Part shown: piece after piece, positions 54,501 through 64,000 of the stretch | Numbering within the stretch: the stretch's first letter is position 1 | Layout: the number at the start of each line of letters is the position of its first letter | Assembly (NCBI GenBank): GCA_019055375.1 | Contig: JAHQIW010007315.1 | Span: forward strand, 124,001 to 188,000 | Source: Parelaphostrongylus tenuis | Lineage: Eukaryota > Nematoda > Chromadorea > Rhabditida > Metastrongylidae | Reading direction: 5' to 3' | DNA: 64,000 nt | The notes under the pieces: model-generated | What the model was told of the DNA's origin: nothing | Seen by the model: the letters and a program-made list of their open reading frames with translations, nothing else | The model's database searches: none | Position numbers and translations under genes: made by a program

Positions 54501-57500
54501 GCTATGAATCGAGGGGTGTATAGTAAGTGATCTGCTCTATGCTCTTGTTTTTGCATATTAATGAACATTTCCAATCCGAACAACGGCTACTTTTAACGGT
54601 AATCAAATTTGCATTATAATCCCACGTCACCAGCTTCACTTTCTTACCTCATCTTCTGTTGTAGTGGAACTCTTTTTTGTAAAATAGAGGATGAAAGAAA
54701 TGTAGATGACTAGCATGCGATCATTATTCAAGCAAACCCTGAGCTATACAGTTAGGATATTTTTGAGATGATAAAAGGTGGTCTGTGAACAGTGCGACTA
54801 TTATCATGCCCGTAATTGGCGGAAAAGTTCCCAAGATTGCGCTATCGGGCAGAGCTAATATCCGAGTTATGAGATTTTCTCTCATTTCACGCGTTTTCGC
54901 AAGCTTTTCGATAGCTTGAAAAATATACATTTCAATATTTAGCGTAATTCTGAAAAGACACTCAAAGTATATTACCAAAAAGGATGTTACATCCTGCCTT
55001 CGGAGTAATCACCCCATTGTTTAAAACTTCACCACGGATTTTCTGTTACTTATATGACAAAATTTCGATAGTAGGATCACTTCATCTCCACGAAAGAATA
55101 GAATATCACTAAACGGACTTCTATAGATGTATTTTTAGTAGGAAGAATGCTCAGATGTCCTAAAAACCACTAGTTTTCAGCACGAAGGCTGCATAGTTAA
55201 AAGAACGCATCTCCCTTTTTTTTCAAATTAAAATGGAAGGTGTTATACCATATAGTCACAGTAAGCCTTGATAAAGTTTGCCTCATTAATGTCTGGAATA
55301 ATTCTTTGGAAAGAATGCATTTGCTTCGCCTTTGTTTTTCAAGCGATTCGCTAATGTCGTGGAACTTCTACCCAGAAACTTGTTCATTATTCAACAGGTT
55401 ATGCAGTCAAAATCAGTCGACCAATCCCTAAATAACCAGTGCCGGTTACCAATTGGCTATCGTTGAATAAAATTTGTAGCCAACAATTAGTACTTCCTAA
55501 AACATTCGACAGTGGTGCATTTTAGAATTATCAGTTTGTAAATCACAAGCTGCAACTGCACACAACATGAATTCCATACTTATACTATACAAACCTTATG
55601 CTTATTGCCTAAAACGCTCAAGAAAACATTTCTAAATGATCAGAATTGCAGCATTCCAGAGAAGCATGCAACTACTTACTTTGTTCAGGGCTGTACTGGT
55701 GGATTACAATTCTTATTTTTGATAATATTACCGCATGCATCTCTGTCAGATCCGTATCCTGCCCTATAACTTGGCTCAATTATCAATGTCTTCAATCTTT
55801 TCGTGTAAGCCGTAAGTGTTCGTGCGAATTCGCACTGCTTACCATTTATGTCGAGTTCACGAAAGCTCATTCCGATTGCTTCAAAAATTGGAGTTTTAGT
55901 CGGATCCAGGATGAGATGAACATTTTATGAGAACAGTGAAGAAAAGAGGTTGTTTTTTGTTAGACGGCAACAAATTAAGAAACGACCCATTCCGCTGGTC
56001 AAGAACTTTTCATAAAAGTGTTAGTGATCACTCAAAGACTTAAATATTTGGCTACTGCACTACGTGCTCCTCTTTTGAGAAGACCCTTTGTAAAGCTGTG
56101 GCATTTAAACTAAAATTATGTTTCACAACCGCCGCCCAATTGAACTACTAATTCGTTAGAAGCAGAAAAGCACATGAACGTGTAAAGGAAGTCTTGCAGT
56201 ATCAGAGTCCTAGGTCTAATCCGGTGATTTTTTCGAGACGAGGAAAAGATGCCTATATGATTAACAAAGTTTGGACTTCATATTTGACTCGCCAACGCAT
56301 TTCGATCGATTGCAAATGCCGTGTTGAATTTACAGTCAGCAGACACCCACAGCGCATTAGCCGATAAACATGCGCGCCGAATGTGTGAAATTCGATCTTC
56401 TTTTTTTTTCCTACACTGCAGGGAAGTGATATTTCCAAAAAATAAGCACAGCGTTGGAATTAGCGAAACTTGCACTATCAATGGTTACTATAAGTTGAGG
56501 AAAGAGCTCTGTCTTGCAAGAAGTATACGTGTGTGAAACCCAAACGTTTCTTTCTGCTATAGCACTGTAAAAGAACTTTTACGAAAAACGGTTAGATATC
56601 GCAGTAGCAGAGATTTAAGCTTTCACATGATTACTGAAAGTGCAATGGAATGCTTTTGTCCACTGTAAAAGCGCCGTTTCTTTGTTCGTCGCCACCTACC
56701 GGAAAAGCACCAAAAATCAAATGAAAATTTATGGCATTGTAAAGAGATAGAAAGGTTTTATGGCATAAAATAATATGTTTAAGATGAAATCAAAAGGGTT
56801 AGTGAAAGAATTATGGAATAGTGTAGAGTGGAGAGGAGGTGTTGCCAATAAATACTGGTGGAGTAATTTAACCCTTTCGCGGAGACAGCTCTACTGACCA
56901 TTTTCCCCGACCTTTTTAGTGCATAAGTAATCGCTTTTCTTCCTCATACATCAACTATCAATAATTCGCAATAATCGACAAGATCTGTGCATGCAAACAG
57001 AATATTAGCATGAATAACTTTTTGACAACTGCCAAGCACTAAGACGATAAATTAAGAACTAAACAAAAATTTTTTTGCTCTTGCTTTTGCTTGTACCATC
57101 ATCTGTTCAGTTCTAAGGGAGGTATATCCTTCCGCTGTCATCATCCCACTGTTATTGTTGCAACGTCAATCCAAGCTCGATAGTTAGTTTTTGTGGCAGC
57201 ATCACTGACGGTTTCGCTTGGCAGTCTAGCATAAAGTTTGACGCTCTGCCTGCATTAGCTTCCATTTGAATGCGGAAGCTGGCCAGAGCTATTTTCACGA
57301 GATCACGTTACTGGAGCGAGAATGCATCGTGTACAAAAAAAATGTAGCGTGCTTCGCAGGACTAGGAAAAGCGCGAAGCAATGCTTTTCTGAGAATGCTA
57401 TTGTATTGCTAATGAACTCACTTGTTTACAGGCCTCTCCAACTTCACGCATCTGATATGATCTCATGTTCACGCTAACATGCTAACAAAGGTTAACTATA

Positions 57501-58136
57501 TCAATCTCTTGTGACTGGAGGAAAAAAATTCTTTTGCGACCACTCATATACACTTTCTTCAGCATACAAAATTACTATGCTCACTCTTGTTGTGATATCC
57601 TCTTAACCTATGCAACTTTCGAAAGTAAATATACCGTTCGACAACACCATGTGTTGAAAATGCCACAAAGTGGCGTTTGTACACTATTTATTACACACTG
57701 TCCGGAAGTAAACACAACGTAGTGCAAAAAAGCTCACACATTGTCGATAAAGGGTTAGTATGCAGTGAAGAAAGACTGCCTTTGTTTCAGTGACCGTCAA
57801 CCTTAGTGATGTTCCAAGCCTTTTCACGACGGCGTTAGGACTTTCCTACACATTTAATTGCTCGGAAGAAATTTTATCATAGCTGGTGGCTTGACCTCTC
57901 ACACAGTCCTTATCTTCAAACAATGATAACAATGCTAGATAATTCTCCAGTGGATCTTTTGAAGCGCAAAGAGACACGATATGAGTCGCAGTTTAATCTA
58001 TTGGAAACAATCCGCAGACCATTGATAAGGGAGTGCCATCGAGTCAGACGACAATAAGAACGCAGAAATGAAAGCGGCTTATAACTTTTGAACAAATCGG
58101 ATTACGAGGAGAACATCTATATTATCCATCAACATA

Positions 58137-58655
58137 TACGAGAACAAACAAGCATACAATAACTGGAGATAAACTTTCAATAACGAACTTATCTGAAGAT
58201 TTGAAGAGCCAAAAAGTTTCAAAAAACTACAATTTACATTGCGCTCTCAGCTTACAGCATACACATTTCATTGAAAATATCGTCATTATTTGAAGTTCAT
58301 AGGAGGCGAAGGTGAAAACTCTTATCGCGAACGTGTAAATCTCTATTCCAAACGTATATGGTGGCACAACTGCATGCCGCAGAACATAATTTAGTCGTTC
58401 CGCTATTTTAGTTTTAAACTCCGACATCAAGAAGCAAAAGAAGAAGTGATTGCCAAGTTTGAAAAACATAGAATTTAACCTAATTGCCGAGAAATATGGT
58501 TGTTATCGTATCCGTTTGAGTTTCACTCATCATAAGCTATTGTTGTCTCAAATATATTGGTGCGAAAACAGGGAATAGTGGTGGAAGATGTACTTTCCAT
58601 ACAGTCGGCTAACGGTTTACTCCACTGTAATATTATAAGACAAACGGATAGCATA
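58137..58655. other. Unit C-specific block, no gene seen
   Basis: Absent from A (which passes directly from CATCAACAC to AATATTCAAAAGGCC). A minus-strand 80-codon ORF (58,227-58,469) is the only open frame. No inverted termini recognised. Confidence 0.45.
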
Positions 58656-58834
58656 CAGAAAATTTAAAAAGGCCAAGCTACGGTAATAGCAATACATGCC
58701 TCTAGATGCATTTTCTCTATTTCTGCAACAAATATTTGTCCACAGTGAGAAAATGCACAGATTAGAAAGAATGTTTCCAAGGACTGAGCTCAGAGAGAGA
58801 GAGAGATTGACATTTGGAGACATAGTGTGGCCAA

Positions 58835-59080
58835 TTTATGAGATTCCAGCAATATCTACTGAAAATGAGTCGCTACTTTGGAGCTATTGAGCCGCCGCCG
58901 ATAAGTCAATTGGAGAAATTAATGGCAGCAAAGTCTGAAATGATGGAACTAGAGGAACTTCAGCGGTATCTACTGAGTATGGGTAGCTGCTTGCGGTCTG
59001 TTGAGATGCCGCGGATAGGCCAGCTAGGAAAAGTTATGGCGGAAAAGACTGTAATGATGAAAGTGAAAGGAAAACCTATA
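58835..59080 (+). CDS. Open 81-codon version of the 38-residue repeat block (unit C)
   Basis: From 58,838 the frame is open for 81 codons and contains two copies of the 38-residue motif: QQYLLKMSRYFGAIEPPPIS, then QRYLLSMGSCLRSVEMPRIG. Each is followed by QLxKxMAxK. The frame ends where the C-specific insertion begins (about 59,080), so the third unit is separated and reappears at about 60,095. It is rich in Met, Leu and Lys, with no recognised domain. It is open in C and broken in A. Confidence 0.35.
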
Positions 59081-59639
59081 TAGCAAACCTCCCAAAGGAG
59101 TTTTGCTATCTTTTCGGGAATTACATGATAATTTAGGCAGCGCAGATGGTCCACGACCTTAGAGAGCAAGTGGTATCGCAGAGGTTCGAGGACCTTAGAC
59201 AGAAATGGTCCAAGTGACGAGGGCGGCACCCAGCTGCCACCAACCTCAACAGTCAGTTCGATCGCGGGTCATCATCCGTACGGTCGTCTGACATCACCCG
59301 GACCACCTCACCTCAGTACATTGTCGATCCATTATTGCTCTCTCTACACAACCTCGTTGTCTTGTAACTAATTACTTTCATAAGGTTGCATTCATACAAC
59401 TCAGATGAATTCAATAGATTTGTGAGCGGAACATAGTACTTCCGTGGCGGAGCAAACTCACTTTGGCTATGCTCGGCCCATCACCGCGGTTTAGGGATTC
59501 TGCCCATATCTAATCACTAGCGACCCCACTGCTAACACTATATACTCACCCACTGGATCCCGCCGTCGGTGTTCTACTTGGGGGCGAACATAGCATTCCC
59601 AAATGGGCTCCGCCGCTTAGTCATGCTTCGACAATTACG

Positions 59640-59815
59640 AAACACCGTCAATTACAATAATCGTTAATTACAATAACATTGTCACTTGTCATAACAATGT
59701 CAAATGCAATAACATGATCATATGCAATAACATGATCACTTACGATAACATCATCACTTACGATAACACCGTCAGCTACAATAACACCACTTGCCATAAC
59801 ACTGTCCTCGATACT
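59640..59815 (+). repeat. 18-bp minisatellite
   Basis: About nine units of the form (G/A)TCACTTACGATAACAN, exactly 18 bases apart, with substitutions. The reverse strand is open as six-residue repeats (SDDVIV / SDHVIA / YDHVIA). Confidence 0.85.
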
Positions 59816-59924
59816 CCTCATCAGTCGGTCACCCATATTGACTCACGCATATGTTCGCATAACGATATGTCGTGATCATATATATATTATCATTTTAGTA
59901 ATGCATGTATATTATAGGTTGTTT

Positions 59925-59985
59925 GGTTCTACCACATTGTTTGGTACCACGCCATTGTTTGGTTCCATCCTATTGTTTGTTATAA
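59925..59985 (+). repeat. Second short minisatellite
   Basis: About four units of CCA(N)3-4ATTGTTTGGTT, about 18 bases apart. Confidence 0.6.
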
Positions 59986-62012
59986 CCCGTATAAACCACT
60001 GAACCTTCACAATACATTACAAATCCACTGAACTACCACATAAATATAGTACATCGGCTACAAACCTTTGCTACAACCTAACTGGCCCGATGAGGTCTCC
60101 AATATCTGCTGATGGAATTGAGACGTTGTTATGACTTCCGTTGAACTGCGATAAGAACGTGATTTGTGAATTTGCTGATGGCAATGAGATAAGTGGATTG
60201 TGTCAAAGGTCACGTTCTGCTATAACTTTTCTCCCACGCAAAGTATGCAATCCGTCAACGATCTAAACGTCAGCAGTTTGGCATGGTATACACTTGCTAA
60301 CATTGAACCCCACCTAAGGTGACAGCCCTCAAGTATATGTCATCGAAAAGAATTCTTTATAATATCGCTTCAGTTATAGTGATATGATGTTATAATCCGA
60401 AAAAAAATGAGACGCGGATTGAACTGCCGACTAAGGCTCTAAGTTTCGTATACTATTCATTATTGGCACATAAAGTCATTACATCGCACCACAGTTGGAA
60501 AGCAGTTAAATCAAGATTTCCTGACAATTACTTGTATCCATTGGGTGACAGCTTAAACTAGGGTCAATGGCGATATGTGTTTGTATGATGAAGTCGTTGA
60601 CGATTGCTCGTTAGCATATCGATATCTTATATGGCAAAAAAAGTGATGGCATAACAGAAGACTCAGTGGTGTGATAGTTCTCAGGACCACTCAGGAAATA
60701 GTGATATTGTCTATCATGTGACGTTATCGCATTTTTCATTTACAGATATGCAAAGTTTGACAATGTTTTTTGAGGTTTTCATGAAGTCTGTTAGGGCACT
60801 TACACAGTGAAGGAAACTTTTTTTTCGGCCTTTCAGCCTCGTCAGTTGCACGGTGCCTGTACAAGTGCTTATAACAGATTTCATGTAAGGCTCAAAATAC
60901 ATTGTCATATTACATTGTTCTCGAGCGAGCTCTCAAAATAGTTCACTGCATTAACTGTTACATATGCAAAGTCTGTTGCAGAGGAAGTTAGTAAAGAGTT
61001 TGTGTTGTTTAGGTTGATTTGACCACGCAAGACTTTTACTAGCTGCTTCTTATAGAATTCCTTGAACTTGGATAATCGTTTATCTTTACAACGACACTAC
61101 AACTCCAGCAATGGGGTATATAGGGAAATTACACACTACGTAGACAACGGAACAATAGTTAAGCAAATTACGAAGCGGAAGCTTAGATATAACTTCCGGC
61201 CGCTTATATTCATTTCGATAAGGTGCGGGTTCAACGTTGGGATAAAATAAAGTTGAAGCCAATGGTGGAGATTCAAGACTAACTTTATAGAACAATTCAT
61301 TGACAGTTAAGGTGGGGAGATCAAATGCTAAAATGAGATCAGTTGTGTGAATGATTCATGAATACAAAAAAGGACATTTGACTTGTGGCAGCCCCAAAAA
61401 TGGTTATGCATTTCCAGGAAACAGTATCGAGAGTGCATCGAAAGTTCAATCGTGTTTCGAAATACGAAATATACAACTTACGAGAACAGAATGTTTGAGA
61501 TTATTTGATTGAGGTGTACAAATTAATTGCATCTGGGAAAAGGTATACAATGTTCGGTACATTATGAAGAATGTTGTCAAAAAAACATTTGTACTAGGTA
61601 TTTGCATATAACTTAATGTTCTGCTTCCGAAATGCTTAAAACCAATAAATAAAGTGTGCTGGTAGTTTGTTTCTACCACTTGACGACCGTCAGTGTGGAA
61701 TCTCATGACTAGCGAATAGGATACGTTTCTTTCGCTTGTTCTGTTTCTCCTCCTCCATTGTTTCGTCTTAAAAGCTTCAAACCGTTCTAATCGGTCTTAC
61801 GGCGACAAACAGAAAACCAAGCTCATCCGCAGGACAGGAATTTTCCATAGAAGTTTTGGTAACCATTTGAAATTTGATATTTCTGACAACAACCCCAAGT
61901 CACTGCTTTTCAACACATCCTTTTATTAGCCTCAGGCGCGCATATTTCCGGCCGAAAAGAGCTTTTTTTCGAACTAATAGTAATAATTCGATAGCCTAAT
62001 GGTTGCTAATTT

Positions 62013-62290
62013 CAACGCCGTGCCCATATCCTGAAAAGACCGTTTCTCTTCAACAAAGCAGATAAAATAAGTTGAATTCGTATGTGCTAATAAGGAAGTC
62101 TTTGTCCAGTTCAGTACCGTTGGGTAAGGCGGACACTTGCGCTGCCGCGATGTCGTAAGACCGATCCAAGGCCGATCCTTAGCGACACATGAAATGGCTA
62201 AAGACCCCCTCTGTCGCACATGCGAATTCAACTATTTTATCTGCCGCGTTGCAGAAAAACAGTCTTTCCAGGAAATAAGTACAGCGTTTG
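62013..62290. mobile_element. Foldback/MITE-like element (unit C)
   Basis: Counterpart of the 7,101-7,336 element, with the same inverted termini and a slightly longer centre of about 40 extra bases near 62,110-62,160. It was present before the A/C duplication. Confidence 0.65.
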
Positions 62291-62734
62291 AATCACAACG
62301 ATTACGGTGTTGAATGATTACTAATAATCCAAAAAAGAGCTCCTCTATCCAACGAGAAATTACGCATCTGCAACGCAGAGAATTTCCTTCTGTAACAACG
62401 TCAAAAAAAAAGGCTTTGCCGAAAACCGCCGACGTGGGGCTGTAGCCAGAAATATCAGGATTAGTAAGTAAGACTCTTATGGAAGCTCTTGTTCAATGGT
62501 TTTTCATTTTTCGCATAACAACGAAAAAGAACCCTTCAAACATTACTATATTGATACTAGGGCTGAAAAGAAAGTTCTGGGGCACTTCAATATGCATGAG
62601 ATCACTCCCATGCATATCATGGGAGTATTACAATTACGACTGTGGGGATTTCCCACTGAAGGCTTAGGTATTACTTGTCTTTAACTTCACTTTGTTACAA
62701 GCCTCCGCCATGTCCAACGATACAAGCGAAGGCG

Positions 62735-63005
62735 CGTTTTGATGCAGCAAGACAATGCCAGATCGCACACTACCAAAAAGACCAAGGAGAATTTGATGCT
62801 TGGACAGAGTCGACGTTTCGTCGCGCCTACATTCCATATTTCGCTTCACCCTATTTTGGCTTTCCGATTAACGCAACACTTTTGAAGGGTCGCCTATTTG
62901 AATCGTTCGATGAAGAAGCATGTTAAGAACATGTTTCTTAATTCGAAGTCGAAGAAATGGTACTCCGATCAAATCCGAAAGTTGGCAGACAGATAAAACA
63001 AAGTC
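62735..63005 (+). pseudogene. Mariner transposase relic (unit C)
   Basis: This is the same block as in unit A: MQQDNARSHT, then LKGRLFESFDEEAC followed by a stop, then the KKWCSDQIRKLADR-like end in another frame. C carries about 50 extra bases just upstream (62,665-62,725) relative to A. It is inactive. Confidence 0.75.
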
Positions 63006-63435
63006 GTAGAAAATGTTGACCTTTATTTTGAAGAATAATTATTATTGTTCTATTTGGAAATCATGCACGTATTTGCAATTTTCTTCAAATGCCCCGGAAC
63101 TTTCTTTTCAATCTAATAAACTGTCGCCCAAAGTACACATTAATCGGTAATTCATTGGATGTTTAGAGAAGTAGTTTTGGTCTTATTCAATTCAAAACAA
63201 CGAATGGATACTGTATAGTGAATTGAGTTCACCATTTATGGGTTTTACAATCTAAATTCAATGAAGCTGTTCGTCAAGAGATTTTCTTCTCGTACCTTTC
63301 ACGTCCTCTGCAGGAATTTCTAGCCGTCTTTATGGATCGATTTCAGACCAGTCCTTGTAGCTAGGTGCATTTTCGACTAGCCGTTTCACGTGGGCTGGCA
63401 AACAATGTGATCAAATGGTAGAAAATTGCAAATAT

Positions 63436-63990
63436 TCATAAAAACGATAATTTATAAATAGTAGCAGTTGCAACTAAAAAAAAAAGAACAACAGCAATAA
63501 ACACAGCGGCAGCAGTAGCACTAATAATGGCTACTTCAACAAAAACAGTGTCAAGGGTCAAATTATTTGTTGTGATCAGTTTTTTACGCACATTATTGCC
63601 TATTTTCTCGATGGCATAGTACGATGTGAGATATAACGACAAGAATGCTGAGGTACCATCAAAAATCTCTACGTGAGGTGGCTCCAAACCAGCAGAGTTA
63701 TCCTAGGTTCGAAGTTGTCTCCGGTTTGAAGTTTTACTTGTAAGTTAGCACTATTGTGATTACCTACCATAATGTCCTAACATGGTTCAGAATGTCAAAG
63801 TGAAGTGTATTTCAGAAAAAATGTCGGTGAGAATTGGATGATGAGTGAAAGTGTAGTGAACTTACATGGATCTCTGGCCAGTATCTCTTCAAGGACTGAG
63901 CGGATCTCAGCACTCCTTGTAGTCGTCTTTCAGTGACTTGGCTTGGCTTCGTTATCAGCTGAACCAAATGGCGTTGTTCTATTGGAGAGC
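63436..63990 (-). CDS. C-terminal two exons of a membrane-anchored protein, unknown family (unit C copy)
   Basis: Two exons read on the minus strand. Exon 63,990-63,866 follows a TTTCCAG acceptor at the window edge and gives 41 codons in phase, including RRLQGVLRSAQSLKRYWPEI. It ends at a strong GTAAGT donor. Exon 63,702-63,436 follows CCTAG and gives 88 codons plus a stop. The splice is phase 0 on both sides. The second exon holds the segment EPPHVEIFDGTSAFLSLY, then a hydrophobic stretch of about 25 residues (VFVEVAIISATAAAVFIAVV onward) with a very short tail, so a C-terminal membrane anchor with the bulk outside is likely. Upstream exons lie beyond the window. I do not recognise the family. 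The unit A copy is clearly damaged, which argues that this frame is real and has been kept. Confidence 0.6.
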
Positions 63991-64000
63991 CTGGAAAGGC

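Larger units (their letters stand above)
59080..60085. mobile_element. Unit C-specific 1-kb insertion
   Basis: A continues from GTAAAGGGAAAAGACTGAC straight to CTGGCCTGATGAG. C has about 1 kb between the equivalent positions. The left half is GC-richer (CACCCGGACCACCTCACCTC; GGATCCCGCCGTCGG). The right half holds two minisatellites and a TATATATATTATCA stretch. No coding motif and no clear terminal repeats. Confidence 0.5.
54482..64000 (+). repeat. Large duplicated segment, unit C (runs off window)
   Basis: This is the best-preserved copy. Homology to A starts abruptly at about 54,482, equivalent to A 412, so C lacks the first 0.4 kb that A and B share. The junction cuts into an open reading frame coming from the left (54,162-54,500). 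C continues to the window edge at the equivalent of A 8,965. Relative to A it has a 0.5-kb extra block (58,137-58,655), a 1-kb extra block with a minisatellite (59,080-60,085) and a 0.7-kb deletion near 57,625. The terminal gene on its minus strand is open here but broken in A. Confidence 0.85.

Noticed and set aside
59640..59815. CRISPR-like array
   Set aside because: The units are contiguous 18-mers without spacers, in a eukaryotic context.

Overview
The window looks like AT-rich, repeat-dense chromosomal DNA of a nematode, most likely a strongylid (hookworm-like) worm. The clues are four (TTAGGC) telomere-type units at 25,435-25,460, short introns with TTTTCAG-like acceptors, and decayed RTE, BEL/Pao, Penelope-like (PLE), mariner and tRNA-derived SINE sequence of a kind known from such genomes. 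The genus is inference. No bacterial operons, CRISPR arrays or intact rRNA/tRNA genes were seen. The few credible host genes are split into small exons, so gene models come from matching open frames, splice signals and splice phase by eye.

Layout. A large direct repeat frames the window: unit A (1 to at least 9,060), unit B (33,838-38,165, interrupted by insertions) and unit C (54,482 to beyond 64,000). Units A and C each carry a minus-strand gene for a membrane-anchored protein of unknown family. The visible part is open and correctly phased in C (63,436-63,990) and broken in A (8,395-8,956). Both also carry a mariner relic, a terminal-inverted-repeat element and a block of 114-nt repeats.

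Between A and B lie host-gene candidates: a single-pass membrane protein C-terminus (12,237-12,825, minus), a three-exon fragment (17,429-18,161, plus), a terminal exon with a poly(A) signal (26,574-26,748, minus) and a small multi-span membrane protein whose intron holds a SINE (28,418-29,661, minus). Around them are three RTE fragments (12.9-13.6, 14.0-16.6 and 21.0-21.7 kb) and a head-to-head pair of PLE GIY-YIG fragments (21.9-23.4 kb). Between B and C are a nested SINE cluster (38.2-42.3 kb), a BEL/Pao retrotransposon with an env-like tail (42.65-47.06 kb), pieces of another LINE (48.9-50.4 kb), two plus-strand exon candidates (51.15-51.83 kb) and a PLE fragment (52.2-53.1 kb).

The most distinctive signal is a scattered set of hammerhead-ribozyme-like motifs: a CTGANGA box, a GGC/GCC hairpin, then GAAA. 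They sit at PLE ends, as isolated copies, and in both arms of two large foldbacks (35.26-35.64 and 47.09-47.32 kb). At least four copies keep the complete core on one strand. Most of the remaining DNA is non-coding or too decayed to read.
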